40,016 nucleotides of DNA, from contig CACJSU010000012.1 of assembly GCA_902596165.1 (NCBI GenBank), positions 1-40,016 on the forward strand. The letters run 5' to 3'. This document shows positions 17,024-25,367 of the stretch, piece by piece. The notes below the pieces were generated by a model. It ran no database searches, was not told the origin of the DNA, and saw nothing but the letters and a program-made list of their open reading frames with translations. The position numbers and the translations under genes are program-made. Position 1 is the stretch's first letter. Every line of letters begins with the position of its first letter. Source of the stretch: an uncultured SAR86 cluster bacterium (GTDB lineage: Bacteria; Pseudomonadota; Gammaproteobacteria; Magnimaribacterales; D2472).

Positions 17024-18697
17024 TTAAAATAATCCTTGAATTAATCCTTTATCATCAACATCTATATTTTCTGCTGCAGGTATTCTTGGCAAACCTGGCA
17101 TAGTCATAATGTCACCACATATTACAACAATAAATTCAGCTCCTGCTGATAATCTAACTTCCTTGATTGGAACGTCGTGCCCTGACGGAGCGCCCATTAA
17201 TAATGGATCAGTTGAGAAACTGTATTGAGTCTTTGCCATACAAATTGGGTATTCTCCAAATCCATCATCCTCTAATTTTTGAAATTGATTCCTTACCTTT
17301 TTATCAGCGATGATTTCGGCTGCACCATAAATATTGTGAGCTATATGTTGGGTTTTATCCCAAAGAGACATTTCATTGTCATAAAGAGTTTTAAATTGAG
17401 ATAGGTTTGCATCAGCAATTTTTACTACCTCTTCTGCTAGTTCTGCTGCACCTTTCCCGCCCTTTTCCCAATGGGAAGAAATTTTGCATTCGACACCAAT
17501 CTTTTTGCAATAATCAATAATTGCTGCATGTTCCTTTTGAGTATCAGTGATGAAATCATTAATGGCTACAACAACAGGAACGCCAAATTTTTTAATGTTT
17601 TCAATATGTCTCTCAAGGTTTTTGCAACCTTTGGTCACTGCATCTATATTTTCAGTACCAAGATCATCTTTTTTAACGCCGCCATGCATTTTTAATGCCT
17701 TAGTCGTAGCAACCAATACAACGGCATCGGGCTTTAATCCTGATTTTCTACATTTAATATCAAAAAATTTTTCTGCGCCCAAGTCTGCCCCAAAACCTGC
17801 CTCAGTAACAACATAATCTGCAAGTTTCAAGGCAGTTTTAGTTGCAATTACTGAATTACAACCATGAGCAATATTGGCAAAAGGTCCACCATGAATAAAT
17901 GCTGGATTATTCTCAAGTGTTTGAACAAGGTTAGGCTGGAATGCATCTTGCAATAGTGCAATCATAGCTCCATCAGCATTGAGTTGTTTTGCTCTTACTG
18001 GCTCATTGGATCTTGTATAACCAATTACTATGTTTCCAATTCTTTGCTTTAAGTCATCAATATCTGATGCCAAACAAAACACTGCCATAATCTCAGATGC
18101 AACAGTTATATCGTAACCACTTTGTCTCGGTATCCCATTTCCAGTTCCACCAAGACCACAGGTAATATCTCTCAATGATCGATCGTTCATATCAACCACC
18201 CTTTTCCAAGTAATTCTTCTAGGATCAATATTGAGCTTGTTGTCCCAATGGATATGATTGTCAATTAATGCGGATAAGAGATTATGCGCAGCGCCAATCG
18301 CATGAAAGTCTCCCGTAAAATGTAGATTGATATCTGTCATCGGAATGACTTGAGCAAATCCTCCGCCAGCAGCACCACCCTTCATTCCAAAACATGGTCC
18401 TAAGCTTGGCTCTCTCAAACAAATCATGGCCTTTTTACCGTTGTGGCATAGCCCATCCACCAAACCAACACTCGTGGTAGTCTTGCCCTCTCCAGCTGGA
18501 GTTGGAGAAATAGCAGTAACTAAAATTAATTTACCATTATCAGCATCTTGAAGTTTTTCTGGGATAATCGAAAGATCAATTTTCGCTTTGAATTTACCGT
18601 ATTGTTCTAAATACTTATCCTCGATACCTAACTTATCAGCAATACTTTGGATTGCTTGTATTTCTGCCTCTCTGGCGATATCTATGTCTGTTTTCAC
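17024..18697 (-). CDS. fhs: Formate-tetrahydrofolate ligase
   Basis: This 557-residue enzyme has the family P-loop [12 protein letters not shown] near 65-76, then [28 protein letters not shown], the ANIAHGCNS and [16 protein letters not shown] blocks, and a [10 protein letters not shown] end, all standard for Fhs. It links formate, ATP and THF to 10-formyl-THF. Next to formate dehydrogenase and methyl-THF-forming enzymes it may run in reverse, releasing formate and conserving ATP (inference). It is the first gene of the operon with fdh 23 bp downstream. The start is GTG, since an in-frame TGA lies just upstream. The nearest purine tract is a G6 thirteen bases away. FolD, needed between MetF and Fhs, is not in the window. 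Confidence 0.96.
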   Translation of the reverse strand: MKTDIDIAREAEIQAIQSIADKLGIEDKYLEQYGKFKAKIDLSIIPEKLQDADNGKLILVTAISPTPAGEGKTTTSVGLVDGLCHNGKKAMICLREPSLGPCFGMKGGAAGGGFAQVIPMTDINLHFTGDFHAIGAAHNLLSALIDNHIHWDNKLNIDPRRITWKRVVDMNDRSLRDITCGLGGTGNGIPRQSGYDITVASEIMAVFCLASDIDDLKQRIGNIVIGYTRSNEPVRAKQLNADGAMIALLQDAFQPNLVQTLENNPAFIHGGPFANIAHGCNSVIATKTALKLADYVVTEAGFGADLGAEKFFDIKCRKSGLKPDAVVLVATTKALKMHGGVKKDDLGTENIDAVTKGCKNLERHIENIKKFGVPVVVAINDFITDTQKEHAAIIDYCKKIGVECKISSHWEKGGKGAAELAEEVVKIADANLSQFKTLYDNEMSLWDKTQHIAHNIYGAAEIIADKKVRNQFQKLEDDGFGEYPICMAKTQYSFSTDPLLMGAPSGHDVPIKEVRLSAGAEFIVVICGDIMTMPGLPRIPAAENIDVDDKGLIQGLF

Positions 18698-18836
18698 AAT
18701 AAAATATCATCCCCCCATGTCATCAAACTGATGCAACAAACAATATTTAACACCTAATAGTTACATAAAAATCATTTCTATGCACTCGTTGTTTTTATAA
18801 AAAATTAAAGTACGTCAATTAGCAATAAATATTAAT

Positions 18837-18864
18837 TTGGGCAATGAAAATCTAATTTTAAAAT
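18837..18864 (+). promoter_or_regulatory. Candidate promoter for malonyl-CoA decarboxylase gene
   Basis: TTGGGC and TAAAAT are 16 bp apart and about 33 bp before the ATG at 18898. The match is modest in very AT-rich DNA. The 200-bp divergent gap (18698-18897) also must hold the fhs operon promoter on the other strand. Confidence 0.3.
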
Positions 18865-18897
18865 ATATTAATTTTTGTGCTAAATTCTTAAACGCAT

Positions 18898-20151
18898 ATG
18901 AGCTTTTTTAAGAGTTTAATTTCGTCAATAAAAGAACGGTCACTGTTAAAAAGCAGTTATTTTCGCTCAAAAGATTTTGGCATTCTGCATGAAGATATTT
19001 ACAAAGCTTTGGATTCTGTTATGTCAAAAAGCGGGGAGATCTCTTCATTGGTTTTTGCTGAGCATCTCTCAACTTTGATAGAAGACCTAAATGATAACGA
19101 ATTTATAGAGTTTTTTGAAAATCTCCACACAAAGTATGACATCGATTCTGAAAATCTACTTCAAGCATCAAATATATATTCTAAAAATAAAACACAAAAA
19201 AACTTAGAGCTCATTTCTCAAGCTTCTGAGCCTCAATGGGTGGAACTCTTTAAAAGATTAAATACAGTTTCAGAAGGAACTCTAAGATTGGTTCGACTAA
19301 GACAAAGACTAATAACTTTGAAGAAAGAAAGCCCAAGCCTTGAATTCTTTGACAGGAGTCTCTTAAAGCTGTTCAAGCATTGGTTCAACCCTTCGTTTTT
19401 AGTGCTAGAAAGCATAGACTGGTCCACGCCCGCCAATATCTTAGAAAAAATCATTGCCTATGAGGCTGTCCATGAAATTAACTCATGGGAAGACCTTCGA
19501 GCTAGACTGGCGCCAGATGACAGAAGATGCTTTGCTTTTTTTCATCCTCTTATGCCAGATGAGCCGCTGATTTTTGTTGAGGTAGCTCTATGCAACAAGA
19601 TTCCAAGCACCATAAATGAAATTATCGCACTCGATAGAATTGTAACTTTTAACCAAGATATTAATACTGCTGTTTTCTACTCTATTTCAAATTGCCAAGA
19701 TGGACTTTCTGGCATTTCATTTGGTAATTTTTTAATTAAGCAGGTTGCGCATAAGCTCAAACAAGAAAATGATGGCTTGGATAAATTTGTAACGCTTTCA
19801 CCTGCTCCTGGTTTTGTGCAATGGTTAAAAGAAAAATCTATTAATGAAGATACAGATGAAGATATGCTTCTTAAACAAGCTCTAATTTATCTTACTGCCT
19901 CTGATCGAGAAGATGGATCGCCTAATGACCCAGTAGCTAAATTTCATTTAGGCAACGGAGCTATCTTAGAAAGGATAAATTTAAATGCCGACTTGTCGTC
20001 TAAGGGGCTAATTCAATCAAAAGGAGTTATGGTTAACTATCTTTATAACCTAGATACATTAGAAGAGAATCATGAGCTATTTTTTAAAACAAAAGAGGTA
20101 AAACAATCAGATGCAATTAAGAGTTTGAGAAAAAAACTTCAGATTAAATAA
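18898..20151 (+). CDS. mcd: Malonyl-CoA decarboxylase
   Basis: This 417-residue protein is helical at the N-terminus (about 1-150). Its catalytic domain has the family blocks FAFFHPLMPDEPLIFVEVAL (about 213), FYSISNCQDGLSGISFGNFLIK (about 259), TLSPAPGF and AKFHLGNGA, where the His (about 349) matches the catalytic His of mammalian MCD. It converts malonyl-CoA to acetyl-CoA and CO2. Bacterial mcd often sits with a malonyl-CoA synthetase and malonate transporter. Neither is here, so the gene stands alone between the C1 operon (divergent) and a nuclease gene (convergent). A link to the C1 island is not supported. Confidence 0.92.
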   Translation: MSFFKSLISSIKERSLLKSSYFRSKDFGILHEDIYKALDSVMSKSGEISSLVFAEHLSTLIEDLNDNEFIEFFENLHTKYDIDSENLLQASNIYSKNKTQKNLELISQASEPQWVELFKRLNTVSEGTLRLVRLRQRLITLKKESPSLEFFDRSLLKLFKHWFNPSFLVLESIDWSTPANILEKIIAYEAVHEINSWEDLRARLAPDDRRCFAFFHPLMPDEPLIFVEVALCNKIPSTINEIIALDRIVTFNQDINTAVFYSISNCQDGLSGISFGNFLIKQVAHKLKQENDGLDKFVTLSPAPGFVQWLKEKSINEDTDEDMLLKQALIYLTASDREDGSPNDPVAKFHLGNGAILERINLNADLSSKGLIQSKGVMVNYLYNLDTLEENHELFFKTKEVKQSDAIKSLRKKLQIK

Positions 20152-20164
20152 GCGGATAACTTAC

Positions 20165-20677
20165 TTAGTCTCTATTTTCTCTGCGCCAAGTCTCAGGCTC
20201 TAGAAATTCCCCGCTCCACATTCCAGCCTTAACCTTCTTGGCAAAATTTTGTTCTTCTTCGTACCTATCTGAATATTTTAAATAAGCTACTGCCATTCCA
20301 GATTTTACCATTTCAGCTTGCAAGTCTATTTCTCCGACATAACAGATCCCCAGGGTTCTACCATAACGATCCTGACCCTCGTTAGAACATCTGACTGTTT
20401 GATCATTAATTAGCTGCTTAAGCTTCTCTGTTGCTGCTTTTCCACATTCCCATTCTTCCCCTTTAGAATCTATACAAGTTTGAGTTTTACCAAAAAAATA
20501 GCTTTCAGGCGCATCGCTTCCAGTGAATCTAATTCTAATATTATTAATGACAATAGTGTCTCCATCAGTAATTTTTGGTTTTCCTATGATGTCAGCGCTT
20601 TTACCAAAGGCAAGCTCGCTAACAATTCCAAAGGAGAAAGTTGAAAGAAGAATTAATGGAAGGAGAATACTTTTCAT
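20165..20677 (-). CDS. Secreted thermonuclease-family (SNase-like) protein
   Basis: This 170-residue protein begins with a signal peptide (about 1-25) followed by one staphylococcal-nuclease domain. KITDGDTIVI and IRFTGSDAPES give the calcium and active-site region, DRYGRTLG gives the conserved Arg-containing loop, and GMAVAYLKY lies near the end. The family cuts DNA and RNA in a calcium-dependent way. Export suggests a periplasmic or extracellular nuclease, perhaps for nutrient scavenging. The four Cys could form disulfides in the periplasm. It converges on mcd with a 13-bp gap and no terminator. Confidence 0.9.
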   Translation of the reverse strand: MKSILLPLILLSTFSFGIVSELAFGKSADIIGKPKITDGDTIVINNIRIRFTGSDAPESYFFGKTQTCIDSKGEEWECGKAATEKLKQLINDQTVRCSNEGQDRYGRTLGICYVGEIDLQAEMVKSGMAVAYLKYSDRYEEEQNFAKKVKAGMWSGEFLEPETWRRENRD

Positions 20678-20722
20678 AGCTATAAATATACAATAATTTT
20701 AAATATATATTATGAAAAGAAG

Positions 20723-21130
20723 ATGACAAAAAATGAACAGCTAGTTCGTAATGCCATGCAGACAATATGGAATGAGTGCGATGTCTCTAAGGTGAGCGAG
20801 TTCTATTCCGATAATTTTGAGGCTGACTATCCTCACACTGACTGGGGTAATGGTTTGGAGGGTCTGTGTAATCTAGCAACTCAGGTTCACAATGATCTTC
20901 CTGGTTACACAGAACATATTGAGCAACTTATAGATGCTGGAGATAAAATTGTTGTTGTTTTATCAATTAGTGGCTCGCACCCGGTAAGCGGTGATGAAAT
21001 AAGTTTTAGGGATGTAACTGTTCTTACCATAAAAGATGGGAGGATTCTCAATCAAACAGGAGTTGGGGATTTATTAACCCTCTATGAGAAGCTTAATATG
21101 ATAACTATTGCTGCAAACAATCAAGAATGA
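20723..21130 (+). CDS. SnoaL/NTF2-like protein upstream of an SDR
   Basis: This 135-residue cytoplasmic protein has the SnoaL-like pattern: an N-terminal helix (NEQLVRNAMQTIWNE), FYSDNFEADYPHTDWGNGLEGL, a hydrophobic strand around GDKIVVVLSISGSHP, and a closing FRDVTVLTIKDGRI strand pair. The family contains cyclases, isomerases and binding proteins, so the reaction is unknown. It overlaps the SDR gene by four bases (ATGA), which indicates translational coupling and a shared pathway. It is unlike the NTF2 protein at 5683 beyond the fold pattern. Confidence 0.85.
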   Translation: MTKNEQLVRNAMQTIWNECDVSKVSEFYSDNFEADYPHTDWGNGLEGLCNLATQVHNDLPGYTEHIEQLIDAGDKIVVVLSISGSHPVSGDEISFRDVTVLTIKDGRILNQTGVGDLLTLYEKLNMITIAANNQE

Positions 21131-22026
21131 AAAGTTTTAAAGAAAAAGTAGCTGTAATCACTGGGGCAGGTTCTGGCATGGGGAGGTACTTGGCAGTCCT
21201 TCTTGCAAAAGATGGGGCTGATGTCTGTGTCTGCGATGTAAATGAGGAAACATTGAACGAAACGGTGGCTATGCTGAGAAAATACAATGTTTCAGTTTCA
21301 TCTCACCTTTTGGATGTGTCTGATAAAGAGTCAATAGAAGCATTACCTCAAAAGGTTATTAATCAGCACGGAAAGGTAGACTTAGTATTTAATAATGCAG
21401 GTGTTACAACTGGGGCTCATTTTAAAGACATGGATGAAGATAATTGGAACTGGGTCATGGGTATTAACTTCAATGGAGTGGTTAATAGCACAAGGGCTTT
21501 TATACCTCATCTAATAAATAATTCTGAAGCAGCCATTGTGAATACCTCATCAATATTTGGCATGGTGGCTGTGCCTGGACAAACTGTCTATCATGCTACT
21601 AAGTTTGCCGTTAGAGGTTTCACAGAAAGTCTTGCTCTGGAAATGAAACAGACAAATCCCAATTTGCAAATACACTGCGTGCACCCGGGACACATTGGAA
21701 CTAATATTGCTGCAACTGCCAGAATGAGTGATGAAGATTTTAAGAAGTCTCAATCAAGATCATCTATTTTCAACAAGAATGTCCCTAAGTCGCAGCAAGA
21801 AATGGGAGAACTATTTAGGGAGGGAGGCATGCATCCTAGCAAGGCTGCTCAAATTATTCTTAATGGAGTGAAAAAGAATAAGAGTAGAATTTTTATTGGC
21901 TTAGATGCAAAACTGTTAGATCTTTCTCAAAGATTATTTCCTAGGCACTATCACAAAACATGGCTGTTCTTTATTCCTTTATTAACAATGTTTAGAGATA
22001 AGAAACCTCTAAAATCAATTAAGTAA
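21127..22026 (+). CDS. Short-chain dehydrogenase/reductase
   Basis: This 299-residue classical SDR has the cofactor motif TGAGSGMG (about 13-20), NNAG near 90, the catalytic Ser in NTSSIFG, and the YHATK active-site Tyr and Lys. Asp after the second strand (CDVN) favours NAD(H). The C-terminus is about 45 residues longer than the minimal SDR and ends in a basic, hydrophobic tail (YHKTWLFFIPLLTMFRDKK) that may touch the membrane. The substrate is unknown. It is coupled to the SnoaL-like gene before it and lies 8 bp before the PhoPQ-related hydrolase gene, suggesting one operon. Confidence 0.92.
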   Translation: MKSFKEKVAVITGAGSGMGRYLAVLLAKDGADVCVCDVNEETLNETVAMLRKYNVSVSSHLLDVSDKESIEALPQKVINQHGKVDLVFNNAGVTTGAHFKDMDEDNWNWVMGINFNGVVNSTRAFIPHLINNSEAAIVNTSSIFGMVAVPGQTVYHATKFAVRGFTESLALEMKQTNPNLQIHCVHPGHIGTNIAATARMSDEDFKKSQSRSSIFNKNVPKSQQEMGELFREGGMHPSKAAQIILNGVKKNKSRIFIGLDAKLLDLSQRLFPRHYHKTWLFFIPLLTMFRDKKPLKSIK

Positions 22027-22034
22027 ATTTTTAT

Positions 22035-23426
22035 ATGCTTAATAGATTTTTATATAGTTTAATTTTTATAACCGCCCTGCCCGCTGATGCAGGACCAAGG
22101 TCTGAGTTTGATCAAACGAGCCTAGACAAATACGCTCATCAAGAGGATCAGTCATTTGGTTATGAGATAAAAGAAACTGAGGAATATGAAAATTATTTTA
22201 TACATAACATTAAAATGATTTCGCAAACGTATCTTTCCACTCAAGAAGTTAATCGCCCCACATGGGCTCATTGGCTGAAAGTCATTGAACCCAAAGAACT
22301 AAAGGTCAATTCATCTCTGCTTGTCATTGGAGCTGGTGATACAGATGATCCGCCTCCGATTTCTTCCAGCCAGTTAATAGAACTGGCGCTAATTTCTGGT
22401 TCAATTGTGAGTGAATTAAGCGCTGTTCCAAATCAGCCATTAACATTTAATGATGAAGATTTTGAAATAACAGAAGATGGAATTATTGCCTATACATGGA
22501 AAAAGTTTTTTCTAACAGGTGATCCAAAATGGCCGGCAAGAATGCCAATGACCAAAAGTGCTGTAGCTGCAATGGATGTGATTCAGGATATTTTTAATGA
22601 ATCTCAAGTAAAAGAATTTGTTATTACTGGCGCCTCTAAAAGAGGCTGGGCAACTTGGACTACTGCTGCTGTAGATAACAGAGTAAAAGCAATTATGCCT
22701 CTGGTAATTGATCTACTAAACATCAAACCCTCTTTTGAGCATCATTGGGAGGTTTATGGGTTTTGGGCACCAGCAATTCAAGACTATGTAGATCTGAAGG
22801 TTATGGATTGGTGGGGATCGCCTGAAGCCGAGGAATTATTTAAATTAGTTGACCCCTTTAGTTATAAAAATAGATATGAAATTCCTAAATACATTATCAA
22901 TGCTGCTGGAGACGAATTTTTTATCCCAACTTCATCCCAATTTTATTACGATGAGCTTCCAGGAGAAAAGCATCTTCGATATGTTCCAAATGTTGGCCAT
23001 GGATTAAATGGGACCTATATCTTAGAGCCTCTTTTTTCTTTCTACCTAAGCATAATTAATAATCAACCAAGACCAAGCTATAAATGGGAATTTCTCAGTG
23101 ATGGTCAAATTAAATTTGAATCAGCAACTACTCCTGATGATGTCAAGATTTGGTGGGCCGATAATGAAAATGCCAGAGATTTCAGGGTGGATGAAATTGG
23201 TAAAACATGGCAAGCCGAAGCAATAATACCAAGATCAGATGGAAGTTATGTTTCTTCAGTTAAACGACCAAAAAGTGGTTGGAGAGCATATTTCATAGAA
23301 GCAACCTTCTCACAATCAAGCCAATTACCAATGATAGTTACTAGCGGAGTTCGAGTCGCCCCAGATTCACTTCCTTATGAGTATCAACTAAAGATTAGTC
23401 CCAAGGGTTTTTTAACCCAGCAATAG
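22035..23426 (+). CDS. PhoPQ-activated pathogenicity-related family hydrolase, secreted
   Basis: This 463-residue protein has a signal peptide (about 1-20, ending PADA) and then the PhoPQ-related alpha/beta-hydrolase domain. TWAHWLKVIEP and LLVIGAGDTDDPPP lie early, followed by WPARMPMTKSAVAAMD. The nucleophile motif is GASKRGW, the acid loop is NAAGDEFFIPTSS, and the His loop is NVGHGLNG. The C-terminal part (about 350-460) is a beta-rich extra domain. Members are named for PqaA of Salmonella and their substrates are unknown. Despite the family name there is no reason to think of virulence in a free-living marine cell. Confidence 0.88.
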   Translation: MLNRFLYSLIFITALPADAGPRSEFDQTSLDKYAHQEDQSFGYEIKETEEYENYFIHNIKMISQTYLSTQEVNRPTWAHWLKVIEPKELKVNSSLLVIGAGDTDDPPPISSSQLIELALISGSIVSELSAVPNQPLTFNDEDFEITEDGIIAYTWKKFFLTGDPKWPARMPMTKSAVAAMDVIQDIFNESQVKEFVITGASKRGWATWTTAAVDNRVKAIMPLVIDLLNIKPSFEHHWEVYGFWAPAIQDYVDLKVMDWWGSPEAEELFKLVDPFSYKNRYEIPKYIINAAGDEFFIPTSSQFYYDELPGEKHLRYVPNVGHGLNGTYILEPLFSFYLSIINNQPRPSYKWEFLSDGQIKFESATTPDDVKIWWADNENARDFRVDEIGKTWQAEAIIPRSDGSYVSSVKRPKSGWRAYFIEATFSQSSQLPMIVTSGVRVAPDSLPYEYQLKISPKGFLTQQ

Positions 23427-23485
23427 ACTAATTTTTTTTTTATGGAGTAAGATTAAATCTAGCTGAATTTTTAGGAGATCTCTGT

Positions 23486-23815
23486 ATGCATAAAAAAATA
23501 CCTTTATTACTTCTTTTGTCAACATCCTTGGTAATTTCTGCTGACCATCATGTAATGAAAGGCGATCAATCAAAGAAAGAAACGAAGAAAATTGAAATGG
23601 AAAAAAGAGGAATGTGGAAACCTGAAGACTGCAAAAAGATAAGTCAAACATCTGGAGCCTATCTTTATTTTTCAGGTGAAGCTTTTAAAAAGCGTTCTGC
23701 TCATGAAAAAGATGGGAATAAAGCTTTAGCTGATGAAGCTTTCGCAGAAGCTAGGGCCCTAGCGGAACTTGCTGCAAACTTTGCGAAGAATTTTGAAGCA
23801 TACTGCAAAAGATAA
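23486..23815 (+). CDS. Small secreted alpha-helical protein, unknown
   Basis: This 109-residue protein has a signal peptide (about 1-19, cut near ISA-DHH), a Lys/Glu-rich linker, and a helical, Ala-rich C-terminal half. Only two Cys remain after processing (in PEDCKK and AYCKR near the end), so a disulfide tying the ends of the helical part is plausible. TAGGAG eleven bases before the ATG supports the start. I do not recognise the family. It is 59 bp downstream of the hydrolase gene on the same strand. Confidence 0.8.
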   Translation: MHKKIPLLLLLSTSLVISADHHVMKGDQSKKETKKIEMEKRGMWKPEDCKKISQTSGAYLYFSGEAFKKRSAHEKDGNKALADEAFAEARALAELAANFAKNFEAYCKR

Positions 23816-23822
23816 AAAATAG

Positions 23823-23900
23823 ATGAGTCTTACTACCTATATTGTTGGCAATATTTTTTTAATCATAATGCTCTATCTAGTATTAAAAAATAAGCAATGA
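23823..23900 (+). CDS. Candidate 25-residue membrane peptide
   Basis: ATG at 23823 opens a 25-codon frame, MSLTTYIVGNIFLIIMLYLV then a short Lys-containing tail, which is a single hydrophobic helix with a basic end. Its TGA overlaps the ATG of the next gene as ATGA. The arrangement fits a small membrane protein or a leader peptide coupled to that gene, but length alone gives little support. Confidence 0.4.
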   Translation: MSLTTYIVGNIFLIIMLYLVLKNKQ

Positions 23901-24190
23901 AAAAAATAATGGCCCTGCTTCTATCGACCATTGTTCATGCTGATGATCATAATCAGTTTACTGTTGATTGTGTGAATAAGATCAAAAAAAAATATCAAAT
24001 CGCTTTAGACCTTGATACAAAAAAATTTAGAGTTTTAAAGAGCGACACGATCATTAGTGAGGGCTCAATAGCTAAGATTAATAGCTCAAAAAATTCAATT
24101 GAGTTTAAGTTACTTGAAATTAATACCAAAGATAAAAAAAAAATTTTTACAGGCAATAACCTTCATGGAAAATTAATTTGCAATATTTAA
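23897..24190 (+). CDS. Small secreted protein, unknown
   Basis: This 97-residue protein has a short signal peptide (about 1-15, cut near VHA-DDH) and a Lys-rich mature part with predicted beta strands, and Cys at both the start (DCVNK) and end (LICNI) of the mature chain, which could pair. No family recognised. It begins inside the stop of the 25-codon frame and ends four bases before the next gene, so the run from 23486 to 24571 looks like one operon of small envelope proteins. Confidence 0.7.
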   Translation: MKKIMALLLSTIVHADDHNQFTVDCVNKIKKKYQIALDLDTKKFRVLKSDTIISEGSIAKINSSKNSIEFKLLEINTKDKKKIFTGNNLHGKLICNI

Positions 24191-24193
24191 ATT

Positions 24194-24571
24194 ATGGGAT
24201 TCTCAAATAAAAAAATTACCTTCACTTGGTGGTTTGTAATAATTCTCTTCATGCTAATTTGGCCAATGTTTGTTGGCCCATATATTGCTTTAAATAACCC
24301 CACATTTTTTGTGGGATCTGAGGTTACATTAAGCTCTAGTCTTTATATTGCTAGAAACCTTGCCGTTGGACTGGCCTTTCTTGTTGCTATATTTATGAGA
24401 AATGCATCTATGTTGTTTATTTTAATCCTTGTTAGGCTTATCACTGATTTAATAGATGCTCCGGTTTTTTTTTCTTTCAAAGACCCTAATTTAATTGGGC
24501 TAATTATTATCTTTACTATTTGCTGCTACTTACCGGCAATTTTGGGATTGCGTTATCTTTGGAAAAAATAA
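24194..24571 (+). CDS. Four-helix inner-membrane protein, unknown
   Basis: This 125-residue protein has about four hydrophobic helices: FTWWFVIILFMLIWPMFVG (about 10-28), ARNLAVGLAFLVAIF, MLFILILVRLIT and LIGLIIIFTICCYLPAIL. The C-terminus is basic (RYLWKK). I do not recognise a family or function. It lies three bases after the preceding small secreted protein gene. Confidence 0.75.
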   Translation: MGFSNKKITFTWWFVIILFMLIWPMFVGPYIALNNPTFFVGSEVTLSSSLYIARNLAVGLAFLVAIFMRNASMLFILILVRLITDLIDAPVFFSFKDPNLIGLIIIFTICCYLPAILGLRYLWKK

Positions 24572-24574
24572 GCA

Positions 24575-24711
24575 ATGAAAAAAATTCTTTATCTTATTTA
24601 TTAGGAGCTGTCATTATTTTTTATTTCATAAAATCCATAATTGATGATGGCTTGCTATATACCTTATGCTCGGTCTTGGATAATGGCATAGGAAGTAATT
24701 GGTGTGATTAG
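24575..24711 (+). CDS. Possible small membrane protein needing a -1 shift in an A7 run
   Basis: ATG at 24575 is followed by A7 and reads only nine codons (MKKILYLIY) before TAG. In the -1 frame the same DNA encodes a coherent membrane segment, SLSYLLGAVIIFYFIKS, and then a Cys-containing tail to the stop at 24711. Slippage on the A7, or a TTG start at 24559 in that frame, would produce the longer protein. It could also be a decayed gene. Confidence 0.3.
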
Positions 24712-24860
24712 GGTTATTAATTCTTTATTTCTTCTTTACAGATGAAAACAAACAAAGAATGATTTAGACAAATATGATAAAGGAGCGATGAGAAACTCTA
24801 ATTAAAGAGCTTCTCAAGGTGCACGCTTCATAGAGGAAAAATTTTTTTTAAATCAAAGAG

Positions 24861-24879
24861 CTAGTTTTGAAGAAACTAG
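24861..24879 (-). terminator. Weak hairpin at the end of the YegP-like gene
   Basis: A 7-bp stem CTAGTTT/AAACTAG with a 5-nt loop overlaps the stop codon of the leftward gene. AT-rich sequence follows but without an immediate T-run, so it is only a candidate. Between 24712 and 24860 nothing else was found. Confidence 0.4.
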
Positions 24880-25190
24880 GAAATTTTCATTTTTGGAGCA
24901 TTGGTCATAACGCTCTTAATTCCTTTGTTCATTGATGATTTATCTGCATAGCTTTGAGATGATGCTATAACCCTGTTGTTAGCAGCAACCAAATTAAAAT
25001 TCCATTTACCTGCTTTATTTTCTTTAGACTTAAAGTTTGCTTTTTCAGCAGCATGCTTTGCTACTGATTTAATACCTTTCATGCATGTTGCTCGTGATGC
25101 ATAAGCCTGTGATGAGATAATATTTTCACCGTTTTTTGCTTTTAAACGAAAACGGTGTTTGCCTGCTTTATCTTTATATATTTGAAACAT
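24876..25190 (-). CDS. YegP-family DUF1508 tandem-repeat protein
   Basis: This 104-residue protein consists of two DUF1508 repeats. The first is FQIYKDKAGKHRFRLKAKNG and on to KGIKSV (about 2-43), and the second is SKENKAGKWNFNLVAANNR to KGIKSVM (about 55-97). Each forms a small beta-sheet and helix. The family is widespread and of unknown function, with YegP of E. coli as a reference. AAGGAG six bases before the ATG is a strong ribosome binding site. It has no close functional partner here. Confidence 0.92.
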   Translation of the reverse strand: MFQIYKDKAGKHRFRLKAKNGENIISSQAYASRATCMKGIKSVAKHAAEKANFKSKENKAGKWNFNLVAANNRVIASSQSYADKSSMNKGIKSVMTNAPKMKIS

Positions 25191-25367
25191 AACTTCTCCT
25201 TAGTTTTATCGCTCTGTTAAATAGATTAATCAGAACTTAATTCTCAATTATTTTGTTTAAGGGAAGTATATATAAAAATGACAAATTATCATCTTTAATA
25301 TTAATTTAGCTATTTATTTCTATAAGTGCCTACTCAAAAATGGTATTTTTTTGAAATACAACTCGAG

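Noticed and set aside
18698-18897. A riboswitch (THF or glycine type) upstream of fhs
   Set aside because: I looked for paired conserved stems on both strands and saw only AT-rich sequence with no recognisable core.
18898-20151. Malonyl-CoA decarboxylase as part of the DMSP/C1 route
   Set aside because: It is divergent from the C1 operon and malonyl-CoA is not an intermediate of the proposed steps, so the closeness may be chance.
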